From: a virus
IMG/VR virus record: IMGVR_UViG_3300046642_000423
Span: 1 to 64,000 of that record
Strand: one strand, 5' to 3'
Length of the DNA stretch: 64,000 nt
Positions 48,324 through 57,459 of this stretch are shown piece after piece. The number at the start of each line of letters is the position of its first letter. Positions within the stretch are counted from its first letter, which is position 1. The notes under the pieces were generated by a model that was given only the letters and a program-made list of their open reading frames with translations, was not told the DNA's origin and ran no database searches. A program made the translations under genes and the position numbers.

Positions 48324-50549
48324 ATGTACGCCCTCAATAAAATAAGAGAGCGCATCCACGAAGCTGAACTCATCTACCAGCGTTCCTTCGAGCCTCACAC
48401 TCCCGCCGAGATCGACGACTTCGAACGTCACCTCGTTGCCTCGAACATGTACGTTTACGACTCTTACGGCAAGCCTACTTCCACGCAGAACCTCACCGAG
48501 TTTGAGTCGGACTGGATGCTCAATGAACAGGTCCTGATCCTGTGTGACGCATCCTACTTTCTCACCCGCTATGCTTTCCTCAAGGATGAAGAGAACATCA
48601 TCCACCGTTTCTCCTTCCGCGTTCCCCAGCACATCCTCTACGAAATCATCTGCGACCTTGAATCGCGCGATGCCGCCATCGAGATTATGATCCTCAAGGC
48701 GCGCCAGCTGGGCTGTTCTACCCTCATCGAACTCTTAATTGCTCATAGAGTAATCTTCTCCTACGGCATCAACGCCATCATCGGTAGCGCCGACCAAACA
48801 AAAACTGGCCTCATGGGCAACATGCTCTTCCTCGCCTACGACATGCTGCCACGATGGCTGCGCCCTGACTCGACGCGTCGAGTGGAATCCGACCGCGGCA
48901 TGTTGGTATTCGGCCACACCGCATCCGGCGTATCCTTCCAGCACGGTGCTCAGACTTCTGGCATTGCGCGCGGCACCACACCTACCATCTACCATCTCTC
49001 TGAATGCGCATCTTTCACCAATGCCGCACAGCAAATCGAAGCGTCTCTATTCAAGGCGGTTCACGCTTCTCCCAGCGTATTCGGCGTGCTTGAATCCACC
49101 GGCGAGGGTGACAAAGGCTGGTGGCCAGACACCTGGCGGCACGCCAAAGCCAACTGGTCAGACAATCGTTCGCGTCTCTGCCCTATCTTTCTGCCATGGT
49201 TCTGCGGCGTAGACATCTGGCCCACACCCACTTGGCGCCGCACTCATCCTGCTCCACCAAGTTGGCGTCCCACCAAGGAAACGCGCGAGCATGTCGCCAA
49301 GGCGGAACTCTACGTGCGTTCCAATCCCCTGCTTGAGCGCCATCTCATCAACCACCAGCGTGCCACCGGTGAACTCTCCACCGACAATAAATACCGCATG
49401 CCTTCCTATCAGCAATGGTTCTGGGAGGTCGATCACGAAGAACACAAGAACAAGGGTATCGAGTCTATTTTCCTACAAGAAATGGCAGGTGATGATGAAG
49501 AAGCGCTCCAACGCAGCAGTGAATCCGTCTTCGGACACGAGACGATCCAGTTACTCGACGACCATCGTATTCGAGACTACCGAGTATACGGTCTATCCGG
49601 CCAGTCCATTGAATCCGCTCACGAACCTCCCACGGACGACATTGATTATGATTTGGAGCGCATCCCCGTTCGCTACTCCTCCATGCGCGCAGAAACCTAC
49701 CGTTGGGAACTGATTCCACTGAGATTCTCGACTCCCTTAAATGAATCCGTTCCCGAGGATGCTTCCGGTAAGCTAATCGTCTTCCACCCACCCACTCCCG
49801 GCGTTACCTACTCCATTGGCGTGGACACATCGCAAGGCAAGGGTGCCGACTCCACGGTCATCTCCGTCTGGTCAGTCGGCGAGGGTACTCAGCAAGATCA
49901 GCAATGCGCTGAGTTCGCTTCTCCCTATGTGAACCACGTAGAAGCATTCTCCTTCATCCTCTGCATCGCTGCCTACTACGCTCAGTACATGGAGCAAGGT
50001 GTCACGCGTTGGAAAGAACCTCTGGTTTCGATCGAACAATTAGCCGCTGTAGGCGACACCGCACAGAATCAGATGAAACAAATGGGCTACAAGAACTTCA
50101 ATCGCTTCTCACGTTATGATGGTAAGAATCCCGCTAAAAGTAAGCGCATGGCGACCCGCAATGGCTGGTTCACTACTGCCTGGTCACGCCCACTTCTTCT
50201 TGTCAACTACATCACCTGCGCTAAAAACAACTGGTCGCAGATCAATTCTCCCTGGCTGATCAACGAAATGAAACATTTCGAGGTCCACGTGACCGCTACC
50301 GGCAAGGAAAAGCTCGAGCACGAGGAAGACGAGCACGATGACCGCATCTTCGCGGCCGCCATCGCCATTTTCTGCCCGCATGACATGGATAAACTCGCAT
50401 CGCGCTCTAATAACCGCCTAACCGAACTCGTCTCCGCCCCTCCTATAGACCTCTCACCCTATCGCGGCCAAGTCATCACCCAATCCCAACTCCGTAACTC
50501 CTCTGAACTCACCCTCAACGATCTCATTTACACAAATCGACGTCGGTGA
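48324..50549 (+). CDS. terL: terminase large subunit
   Basis: 741 residues. ATPase: adapted Walker [11 protein letters not shown] (125-134), Walker [11 protein letters not shown] (222-231). RNase H-like nuclease: [15 protein letters not shown] (Asp near 500) and a third acidic motif [10 protein letters not shown] near 671-680. Longer than the usual ~550-600 residues, with extra sequence between ATPase and nuclease (residues ~270-480). It threads DNA into proheads and cuts it. Anchors the packaging module: TerS upstream, portal and capsid genes 7-13 kb downstream with fibre and glycan genes between. Confidence 0.9.
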   Translation: MYALNKIRERIHEAELIYQRSFEPHTPAEIDDFERHLVASNMYVYDSYGKPTSTQNLTEFESDWMLNEQVLILCDASYFLTRYAFLKDEENIIHRFSFRVPQHILYEIICDLESRDAAIEIMILKARQLGCSTLIELLIAHRVIFSYGINAIIGSADQTKTGLMGNMLFLAYDMLPRWLRPDSTRRVESDRGMLVFGHTASGVSFQHGAQTSGIARGTTPTIYHLSECASFTNAAQQIEASLFKAVHASPSVFGVLESTGEGDKGWWPDTWRHAKANWSDNRSRLCPIFLPWFCGVDIWPTPTWRRTHPAPPSWRPTKETREHVAKAELYVRSNPLLERHLINHQRATGELSTDNKYRMPSYQQWFWEVDHEEHKNKGIESIFLQEMAGDDEEALQRSSESVFGHETIQLLDDHRIRDYRVYGLSGQSIESAHEPPTDDIDYDLERIPVRYSSMRAETYRWELIPLRFSTPLNESVPEDASGKLIVFHPPTPGVTYSIGVDTSQGKGADSTVISVWSVGEGTQQDQQCAEFASPYVNHVEAFSFILCIAAYYAQYMEQGVTRWKEPLVSIEQLAAVGDTAQNQMKQMGYKNFNRFSRYDGKNPAKSKRMATRNGWFTTAWSRPLLLVNYITCAKNNWSQINSPWLINEMKHFEVHVTATGKEKLEHEEDEHDDRIFAAAIAIFCPHDMDKLASRSNNRLTELVSAPPIDLSPYRGQVITQSQLRNSSELTLNDLIYTNRRR

Positions 50550-50565
50550 TATACAGTTTCCACGC

Positions 50566-50838
50566 ATGAATATCGTCTATCCGCAGCCGAAAGAGATTCG
50601 CACGATCGAAACGGTCACCACGGGTCCCGCTGGACCGATAGGACCTGCCGGCGATCGTGGTGAACCTGGAATGCCAGGAGTCAGAGGTATATCGGGCAAG
50701 GATGGCGAGCGCGGCCCGCGCGGATTCACTGGCGATCAGGGCCTTCCCGGCAAGGATGCTCCCGTCCACATCCAATACATGACCTATCTGCTCCTGATCG
50801 TTCAACTTCTTGAAATTGTTTACTTGGCGACTCGCTAA
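50566..50838 (+). CDS. collagen-like protein with C-terminal membrane helix
   Basis: 90 residues. Residues ~20-66 are Gly-X-Y triplets ([19 protein letters not shown] and on), followed by a hydrophobic helix ([19 protein letters not shown], residues 72-90). No signal peptide at the N-terminus. A trimeric collagen rod anchored in a membrane (or in a hydrophobic virion pocket) by its C-terminus is an odd design for a phage protein. TAATG overlap with the next gene. Confidence 0.7.
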   Translation: MNIVYPQPKEIRTIETVTTGPAGPIGPAGDRGEPGMPGVRGISGKDGERGPRGFTGDQGLPGKDAPVHIQYMTYLLLIVQLLEIVYLATR

Positions 50839-51275
50839 TGGCCAACTCCATCCAGAAGAATCCCAATGGCCCTCTCTGGCCGCTCGGTTTTATTGCCGTC
50901 GTTACTCCCGGCACGCCCGTCTCGTTCATGTCTCTGGTAGATCCCACGAACGACAACGCGCCCGACGCTCCCACCTCCACAACTTCCGCCGAATACACTC
51001 CACGCTGTCAAGAGTTCATCATCACCGCTCAGAAACCCGGCGCAGCGCATGGCACGCAACTCAATACCGGCAACGTGTACATCCTCATTGCACCGACGCC
51101 CACCGGTTCAGGCAACCGCGACGACATGGGCTCGCTCATCCTACCCATGGTCCCCGGCGCGGTTTTCTTCCTCTCCTCCGCCTTCATCAACCTGAACGTA
51201 TGGTCGCCCTACAAACTCCTCGTAGACGCCGACAACGCCGGAGATGGCGTGCTCGTAACCATGGTTATCCAGTAA
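50838..51275 (+). CDS. beta-rich virion protein, copy B of a paralogous pair
   Basis: 145 residues. Shares [20 protein letters not shown] and C-terminal [15 protein letters not shown] with the protein at 16056-16502. Placed between two collagen-like proteins, whereas copy A precedes a signal-peptide Ig-like protein. Probably a decoration or fibre-joint protein. Confidence 0.7.
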   Translation: MANSIQKNPNGPLWPLGFIAVVTPGTPVSFMSLVDPTNDNAPDAPTSTTSAEYTPRCQEFIITAQKPGAAHGTQLNTGNVYILIAPTPTGSGNRDDMGSLILPMVPGAVFFLSSAFINLNVWSPYKLLVDADNAGDGVLVTMVIQ

Positions 51276-51279
51276 TCCA

Positions 51280-52722
51280 ATGGGCATAACCGACTACATC
51301 GCACCGGGCGGCAGCGGCGGCGGTGGAACGCAAGGTCCCCAGGGACCGCAGGGACCGCAGGGTACGAATGGTGCCGCTGGCGCGCAAGGACCGCAAGGCG
51401 TACAGGGAGTCCAAGGAGCAACTGGATCGACTGGTTCAACTGGACCTCAAGGGGCGCAAGGGTCCACGGGAGCCCAGGGTTCTACGGGCGCTCAGGGCGC
51501 AACGGGATCAACTGGCGCGCAGGGTGCTCAAGGTAGTACTGGCGCGCAGGGCGCAACGGGCGCTCAAGGTGCGACTGGTTCACAGGGGGCCACCGGAGCC
51601 CAAGGCGCTACAGGGGTGCAAGGTGCAACCGGAGCGCAAGGCAGCACAGGCGCTCAGGGCGTACAAGGCGCACAGGGCAGCCAAGGTTCTACCGGAGGAG
51701 TCTCGCTCCTCTATACCTTCAGCACTACAACCACCACACCAACTTCCAATAACGGTCAGATCCGCTTCAACAACGCAACTTTTGGCTCGATCACGCACGT
51801 CTATATCACCCGCCAAGATCGCAACACAAACGATCTCACTGCCACACTCGCGCTCATTGTAAACGGCACCACACTCGAAACATTCCAAGAATCCACGCCC
51901 GCGACTTTCGCAACTTTCAGCGTGACCGCAGCCTCGCAGCAAACCAACTACTACGATTACACTGTCACACCACTCTCGGGCGCGATTCTCACAAACAATG
52001 CGAACTCTGCCGCCAGCTTCTCCGCTACCGGTCCACAAGGAGCACAGGGAGCGACCGGCGCACAGGGAGTTCAAGGTGTGCAAGGTGTGCAGGGAGCAAC
52101 CGGTGCTCAGGGTGCGCAGGGGGCCCAAGGTGTGCAAGGACCACAAGCCGCCGGTAACGCAGGCGACACAAAAATCTCCGCCATGTCTTCTGGCTTACCG
52201 GGCACTCTTTCCGATCAACTCGTCATCGCGCGCAGCGGTTCCAACTTCAATCTTCCATCGGCGGCATTCTTCGTGCAAGGCGCTCAGTTCTCCGCCACCG
52301 CCACTACTCCCACTTCCATTCAAGGCTGCCAAACCACGGCCGTGCTCGCTGCATCTGCGACCTACCATTTCAATGCCATCATTGGCGTGCAAGGTGTGGG
52401 CATCCAAGGCTACCAGTGGGGATTCCAATGCACGCAATCCGGCGCCCACCAAGGCAGCGCCATGAACGTAAAAGTCAGCATGGGACCGCAAGGAACGGTT
52501 GCCGCCGCCACAGGATTCCAATCCTACTTAGCTGTTGGCTTTGGCATCCAAGGCGCGCAGGGCGGTGGTGCGGTCGGCAATAGCTGGATGGAATGTGATG
52601 GTGTCTTCACGACCAATACCGTCGCGGGCAGTGTATTCGGTATCCAGATCCAAGGGAAACAAGCCACCGTTACGCCCGCCATCCTCGCCAATTCCTATCT
52701 CAAAGTGGAGCGTATCGCATGA
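51280..52722 (+). CDS. collagen-like tail fibre protein
   Basis: 480 residues. Gly-X-Y arrays at ~13-138 ([10 protein letters not shown] ... GATGAQG) and ~250-292, separated by a beta domain ([18 protein letters not shown] near 167-185). The C-terminal ~150 residues are a beta-rich head ([15 protein letters not shown] and on). Trimeric collagen-like fibre of the kind found in phage receptor-binding fibres. No signal peptide. Repeats could be substrates for the nearby glycosyltransferases. Confidence 0.75.
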   Translation: MGITDYIAPGGSGGGGTQGPQGPQGPQGTNGAAGAQGPQGVQGVQGATGSTGSTGPQGAQGSTGAQGSTGAQGATGSTGAQGAQGSTGAQGATGAQGATGSQGATGAQGATGVQGATGAQGSTGAQGVQGAQGSQGSTGGVSLLYTFSTTTTTPTSNNGQIRFNNATFGSITHVYITRQDRNTNDLTATLALIVNGTTLETFQESTPATFATFSVTAASQQTNYYDYTVTPLSGAILTNNANSAASFSATGPQGAQGATGAQGVQGVQGVQGATGAQGAQGAQGVQGPQAAGNAGDTKISAMSSGLPGTLSDQLVIARSGSNFNLPSAAFFVQGAQFSATATTPTSIQGCQTTAVLAASATYHFNAIIGVQGVGIQGYQWGFQCTQSGAHQGSAMNVKVSMGPQGTVAAATGFQSYLAVGFGIQGAQGGGAVGNSWMECDGVFTTNTVAGSVFGIQIQGKQATVTPAILANSYLKVERIA

Positions 52723-52805
52723 CCACCAACACAATTCAAAAGCAGATCCGTGAACTGAAACGTATCTTCCGCGAAGCGTTCAACGCCATGTTCAAAGGAA
52801 TGTAA
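52719..52805 (+). CDS. 28-residue coupled micro-protein
   Basis: ATGA overlap with the fibre gene. Sequence is one amphipathic basic helix ([20 protein letters not shown]), regular enough to be a coiled coil or peptide that binds a partner. Far below calling limits; supported by the overlap and composition only. Confidence 0.4.
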   Translation: MTTNTIQKQIRELKRIFREAFNAMFKGM

Positions 52806-52819
52806 GGAGAGAACCAAAG

Positions 52820-53185
52820 ATGGCAAAGACAACTCTATTCTCCCGCACCTCGCAAACTCTCGCCATCGGCTCATTCGCTTCTCCCAATCTCGTTCTCTCA
52901 GCCAATCCCTTCGACATCATCCGCATGACCTTCACTCCTACTGGAACGGTCGCTCCCAACTTCACCATGAAGGTAGGATTCTACCGTCTCGATTCCGGTA
53001 TCTTCGTGCCGATCGCATCCGTCACCGCCGATGCTGGATTCGCCACTGGAGGACCGCAATATCTCCAGTTCGGCGCGCAGCCTGTCGTGGGACAGACCAT
53101 ACAAGCGCAGCTTGTCATCGCTGGAAGCGCAGTCACCACCGCTATTCTCATCGAGGGTGGGTTAAGTTCAGACTTCCCCAGATAA
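52820..53185 (+). CDS. beta-rich virion protein, unknown
   Basis: 121 residues, AAGGAG before ATG. Alternating hydrophobic/polar strands with Thr/Ala/Gly (FTMKVGFYRLDSGIFVPIASV). Jelly-roll-like; possible head decoration or fibre knob. Adjacent to other virion genes. Confidence 0.6.
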   Translation: MAKTTLFSRTSQTLAIGSFASPNLVLSANPFDIIRMTFTPTGTVAPNFTMKVGFYRLDSGIFVPIASVTADAGFATGGPQYLQFGAQPVVGQTIQAQLVIAGSAVTTAILIEGGLSSDFPR

Positions 53186-53188
53186 CAA

Positions 53189-54472
53189 ATGGCCACCAAG
53201 CTCTTTATGAAACAGTTCCAGTCCTCCGCCAATCTGACCAATCAATTTGCGTCCAATCCAACTTACAGCTATGCCAGCGTGACCGCTCAAGTTCTCACCT
53301 TCATCACTTCCATTACCAATACCGTCGCATCCGGCACAAAAATTCAATGTACCAAGACGGCCGGCGGAGCCATCCTCCAGTTTATTTCTCCTCCCTTAGC
53401 CGCAGCCGTCACCATCTCAGGCACCATTACCAACAACTGCTGGGCACTGGAATCGAACAACCTCGCCAATGCCGGAATGCGTTGCATTCACTCTCGTTGG
53501 TCAGACGGAACCGTCATCTCTGATACTTCTAAGGGCGTTGAACTCACCACTTCCGCCGCAGTTCAGAACTGGACTGATGCTGCCCCCACCTCCACCATCA
53601 TCGGCGTCAACGACCGCATTGTAATCACCTGGTATGTCACCAACGTCGGCACGATGGGTGGCAGCCAAACCGTCACCCTCGACTATGGCGGCAAGACCGC
53701 AGCCGCTGACGGTGATACCTGGGTGCAATTCACCGAGAACATAACCTTCCAGACCGAAGCGGAGCTGGTTCAGTTTGCCAATCAAGTATTCACTTCTGTC
53801 AGCGGAAACACAGTCGCTGCATCTCTCCCCGGAATCAGCGCTGCGGGAAATCTCCTTGTGGTCAGTGGAGGCTTATCCGTCCAATCCGAAACGATGACCA
53901 TCGCCGATGATAAAGTGGACACCTTCACCGGATTTCCCGGCAATCCCACCAACTGGGGCTCTGTACAGCGTGAATACTTCTGGTACGCGCAAAACATCAT
54001 CGGAGGATCAGCCACCACTGTCACCTTAACCAAATCCGCATCGAACACCAACGGTCGCGGCGTATCCGTCGCAGAATATGGAGGCATGGCCACCAGCGCA
54101 TTCGATGCTTCTCCATCCGCGCCTAACACTGGAACAGGTACAGCCATTACCAGTAACCTGACTGCGGTTACAGCCGTTCCTTGTGAACTCATTGTCTGCA
54201 TTGAAGACGACTTAGGTGTCAGCGTCAGTGCGGGAACCAACTTTGTGAAACGACAGACCAACGCAGAAGGGCAATGCATGTTCGATCGTAGCGTGCAAGT
54301 GGGAGCTGCCTACCAAGGACTCGCAACCTTAACCACATCTGTCGCCTGGATTATGCACGTTGCCACCTTTAAATGGGCAGTTCAGCCAGCCGCAGGTCAC
54401 ATTCAAATGGAAAACAGCCTCACTGGTGGTATCGCACAGGAATCCACCGGAGACATTTCACTTGAGTACTAG
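53189..54472 (+). CDS. beta-sandwich fibre/adhesin-like protein
   Basis: 427 residues. Contains a module (GNLLVVSGGLSVQSETMTIADD ... YFWYAQNIIGGSATTVTLT ... VSVAEYGGM) also found, diverged, twice in the signal-peptide protein at 16499-18097 (SGSMLTVTRG ..., SEYRPTDLTL). No signal peptide here. Such modules are frequent in environmental phage fibres. Confidence 0.65.
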   Translation: MATKLFMKQFQSSANLTNQFASNPTYSYASVTAQVLTFITSITNTVASGTKIQCTKTAGGAILQFISPPLAAAVTISGTITNNCWALESNNLANAGMRCIHSRWSDGTVISDTSKGVELTTSAAVQNWTDAAPTSTIIGVNDRIVITWYVTNVGTMGGSQTVTLDYGGKTAAADGDTWVQFTENITFQTEAELVQFANQVFTSVSGNTVAASLPGISAAGNLLVVSGGLSVQSETMTIADDKVDTFTGFPGNPTNWGSVQREYFWYAQNIIGGSATTVTLTKSASNTNGRGVSVAEYGGMATSAFDASPSAPNTGTGTAITSNLTAVTAVPCELIVCIEDDLGVSVSAGTNFVKRQTNAEGQCMFDRSVQVGAAYQGLATLTTSVAWIMHVATFKWAVQPAAGHIQMENSLTGGIAQESTGDISLEY

Positions 54473-55019
54473 CATCCCTGGATGGATGAGCGAAAAAGAA
54501 CTCGCCTGGCTGGCTGACACTGCCAAGGGATATTTCTCTATTGTGGAAGTCGGCTCATGGCGTGGCCGCACAACGAAAGTTCTTGCCGACAACACGCGCG
54601 GGCATATCTTCGCCGTGGATACCTGGGACGACAATGCGATCGGATATGAAGACAGCTGGACCGTCGCTGACCGTGAACTCGAACTCTACTCGCGTCCTGA
54701 CTGGCTCTTGCAAGAGTTCCAATACAATTTGCGCGACCATCTCGGCGGCAAGCTCCTAGCGCTGCGCATGACTTCCAAGGCCGCAGCCAGCCTGCTCAAA
54801 TCGAACATGCTAACCTTCGACATGATCTTTCTCGATGCAGACCACTCTTACAACTCTGTGTGTGAGGACATTTTCACATGGCGACCTCTCCTGCGCCCGA
54901 CCGGACTCCTTTGTGGCCACGACTTCAACGATCCACGTTGCCCAGAAGTAGCCGCCGCGGTGCGCAGCCTTATCCCCGATGCACGAGTAGCCTGCGATAC
55001 GATTTGGTGTGCTCAGTGA
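54462..55019 (+). CDS. SAM methyltransferase, Methyltransf_24-like
   Basis: 185 residues from TTG 54462 (ATG 54486 is an alternative). Motif I VEVGSWRGRTT near 29-39, AVDTWDD near 52-58, then FDMIFLDADHSYNSVCEDI near 120-138. The D-A-D-H-S signature is shared with the methyltransferase at 2003. Overlaps the fibre gene and is coupled by GTGA to the glycosyltransferase fusion, so it probably acts on the same glycan. Confidence 0.7.
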   Translation: MSTSIPGWMSEKELAWLADTAKGYFSIVEVGSWRGRTTKVLADNTRGHIFAVDTWDDNAIGYEDSWTVADRELELYSRPDWLLQEFQYNLRDHLGGKLLALRMTSKAAASLLKSNMLTFDMIFLDADHSYNSVCEDIFTWRPLLRPTGLLCGHDFNDPRCPEVAAAVRSLIPDARVACDTIWCAQ

Positions 55020-56788
55020 GATATTCCATAATCACACCAACCGTCCTGCGCGAATCTCTACTGAAATGCTGCGAGTCAGTCGATCGTCAGACAAATAGCT
55101 CGTGGGAACATCTCATTATGGTCGATACGGAACTCTCGACCGACATCCTCGTTCGCATCGAACATCCGCAACGCCGCATCATCCGTTGCGATCGTCCACA
55201 TCGCAATTGGGGCCATACCTGCCGGCATAACGCCTACTCTCTAGTTAAGGGTGATTACATCTACCATCTAGATGACGACAACGTATTTGCCGATGACAAT
55301 GTGTTGAGAGACATGAAGTGCGTCACATCTGACTGGGCACTCTTTCCCATTGACCATGCCGATCCACAATTCGGCAAGCACTTCTTCAATGATCCACCGG
55401 GAATAATGAAAGCGGACACTGGAAGTATCTTAGTCAAGCGTGGGATTGCTCGCTGGCCAGACCTGGATCGCTATGATTGTGATGGCGTGTTCATCGAGCA
55501 ATTAGTCAAGCAATTCCCTAATTACCAAGTGTTTCCAGATATGCGTTCGATTATGGTTATGGGAGCATCCGGCAGTGTACTAGTCGAGGTGAAGTCTGGC
55601 AACCGTGTGAGCATCTACACTGCTTCACATTCCAATGCTTACCTGCGCGATACCTACGATTCCATCAAAGATCAAGACTTCCACGAATGGATCATCGCTT
55701 ACAACAACGGTGGCGTGCCCACCAACTTTGGCGATTCACGAGTCAAGCCAATGGTTCTATACAAATCCCCCGAGCGTGTCGGCGCACTGAAATCCTATGC
55801 TTGCGAACAATGCACTGGAGACATTCTTCTCGAACTCGACCATGATGATCTCCTGATGCCCACCGCGATCGCCGAGGTCCAGCACGCCTTCGAGGATGAA
55901 GCTATCGGCTTCGTCTACTCGAATTCCCTCCATGTCACCGAATCGCTCGATCCGATGCCTCGCTACGATGAATCCTTCGGCTGGCGATATCGTGAGGTCA
56001 CCTTCCGCGGCAAGAAACTCGATGAATTTGTGTCGTTCCCGCCAACCCCTGAATCTGTATCGCGCATTTGGTACGGACCCGACCACCTGCGCGCATTCCG
56101 CCGCTCCATCTACCAACAAATAGGTGGTTATGACCAGTCCATGACCATTCTCGATGACTCCGATCTCTGTTGTCGCATGTACCTTGCCACAAAGATGCTG
56201 CACATCGACAAGCCACTCTACGTCTACAGGGTTCATGGACAAAACTCATGGTTACGTTTCAACGATGATATCCAAAGAGGAGTCTATTCAGTCTACGATA
56301 AATACATCGAACGGATTGTAGATAGATGGGCTGAAATGAATAGTAAGTTCCAGTTCCCAAAACTTGAGATAGGCTGCAAATCTAGCGCACGAGATGGTTA
56401 TATCGCGACATGGACCATAGATGATTTCCCTGAAAGTTCCGCAAGTGTGATTCGCGCGACAGATTCCCTTGCTATGTTGCCAAATCCTATGCAAACAATG
56501 AAGGAAATATCCCGCGTGTTGCGTCCCGGCGGCTGGCTCATGTGCCAAGTACCATCCACCGACGGCCGCGGTGCCTACCAGGACCCTCGCCACATCACTT
56601 TCTGGAACGAAAACTCCTTCCTCTACTACATTAACCGCAACTGGGCGCAGTACATCGATACGCCCGCGCGCTTCCAAGCCACCCGACTCTACACGACCGA
56701 ACCGAACGCCAATCGAGTTTGTTGGACCGTTGCGCATCTCATCAATCTCAAGGATAACTACCGTCCTTGTGGACTAATCGACATATAG
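55016..56788 (+). CDS. GT2-GT2-methyltransferase three-domain fusion
   Basis: 590 residues from GTG 55016 (GTGA overlap). Domain 1 (1-~185): GT2 start VRYSIITPTVLRESLLKC and D-x-D-like YHLDDDNVF near 83-92. Domain 2 (~190-440): second GT2 with YTASHSNAYLRDTYDSI, ELDHDDLLMP near 273-282 and acceptor motif ILDDSDLCCR. Domain 3 (~447-590): methyltransferase C-terminal half, with EIGCKSSARDGYI and VLRPGGWLMCQVPS, but motif I altered (EIGCKSS), suggesting reduced activity. Makes and caps a short glycan in one polypeptide, by inference. Confidence 0.75.
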   Translation: MRYSIITPTVLRESLLKCCESVDRQTNSSWEHLIMVDTELSTDILVRIEHPQRRIIRCDRPHRNWGHTCRHNAYSLVKGDYIYHLDDDNVFADDNVLRDMKCVTSDWALFPIDHADPQFGKHFFNDPPGIMKADTGSILVKRGIARWPDLDRYDCDGVFIEQLVKQFPNYQVFPDMRSIMVMGASGSVLVEVKSGNRVSIYTASHSNAYLRDTYDSIKDQDFHEWIIAYNNGGVPTNFGDSRVKPMVLYKSPERVGALKSYACEQCTGDILLELDHDDLLMPTAIAEVQHAFEDEAIGFVYSNSLHVTESLDPMPRYDESFGWRYREVTFRGKKLDEFVSFPPTPESVSRIWYGPDHLRAFRRSIYQQIGGYDQSMTILDDSDLCCRMYLATKMLHIDKPLYVYRVHGQNSWLRFNDDIQRGVYSVYDKYIERIVDRWAEMNSKFQFPKLEIGCKSSARDGYIATWTIDDFPESSASVIRATDSLAMLPNPMQTMKEISRVLRPGGWLMCQVPSTDGRGAYQDPRHITFWNENSFLYYINRNWAQYIDTPARFQATRLYTTEPNANRVCWTVAHLINLKDNYRPCGLIDI

Positions 56789-56809
56789 AGTGGTATACAA
56801 AGGAGCCAC

Positions 56810-57286
56810 ATGGGAATCGCACGCAAGTTTGGCACCATCGAAACCGTTATTTTCTTTCGTAATTACGCTGATCCGACACGTCCGCAGGGTTGGCTGCTCA
56901 TGGAGCCCTATACAGGTTGTCCTACACCTCCCGGCTACGAGCGGGATGGCGCTGATTCGCTTCCCGCAGTTGATCGCCTGCATAAAACACTTCACGAGCA
57001 AGAGGTTGCCGATCGTTCCGTAGAAGTACTACATGACGAGATGGTGTTCGGGCCACACCACGATGCCGTTCGTGATCGCCTATACGCTGCATTGGTATCC
57101 TCGCAAACCTTACCCTATGAAAAAGACTTCATCCGTGAATATCTGAAATACGATATCGACAAACGTCATAAGTTCCATGCGAAATACATGGAGTTCGTCA
57201 CTTATCTGCATGCGCGTGAAATGGACACTCCGAAAGACCGTCCCGTGGATTCCGAGCGCGTCGATTTGGATCGAGTAAACTTTTAA
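56810..57286 (+). CDS. unknown protein upstream of portal
   Basis: 158 residues, AAAGGAG before ATG. Beta-rich start (IETVIFFRNYADPTRPQGWLLM) then a helical, charged C-terminal half rich in His/Asp/Arg. TAATG overlap with the next small gene. Possibly an assembly factor; no family recognised. Confidence 0.55.
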   Translation: MGIARKFGTIETVIFFRNYADPTRPQGWLLMEPYTGCPTPPGYERDGADSLPAVDRLHKTLHEQEVADRSVEVLHDEMVFGPHHDAVRDRLYAALVSSQTLPYEKDFIREYLKYDIDKRHKFHAKYMEFVTYLHAREMDTPKDRPVDSERVDLDRVNF

Positions 57287-57459
57287 TGTCGAAAGAAGAA
57301 CTCATTGAACTGATGAAATATCATCAACCTTTAGATGGTGGTTGTGGCGGCGAGAGTGGCGAGAGTGGCTGTCAATGTAACGCTAATTTATCTGAATATA
57401 CATGGCGCGGTTGGTGCGAACACATCCTTGAAGTTTTAGCAAACGGCAGGAGCGCCTGA
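57286..57459 (+). CDS. small Cys/Trp protein, possible zinc binding
   Basis: 57 residues, TAATG coupled. C-x(8)-C-x-C (CGGESGESGCQC near 20-31), then YTWRGWCEHILEVL. Cys-x-Cys plus W-x-x-H near the end is a pattern of small phage zinc proteins. Its TGA overlaps the portal ATG. Confidence 0.55.
   Translation: MSKEELIELMKYHQPLDGGCGGESGESGCQCNANLSEYTWRGWCEHILEVLANGRSA

Noticed and set aside
51319-51700. CRISPR-like or satellite DNA repeats
   Set aside because: The repeats encode Gly-X-Y collagen triplets in frame and vary in synonymous positions; they are protein repeats.
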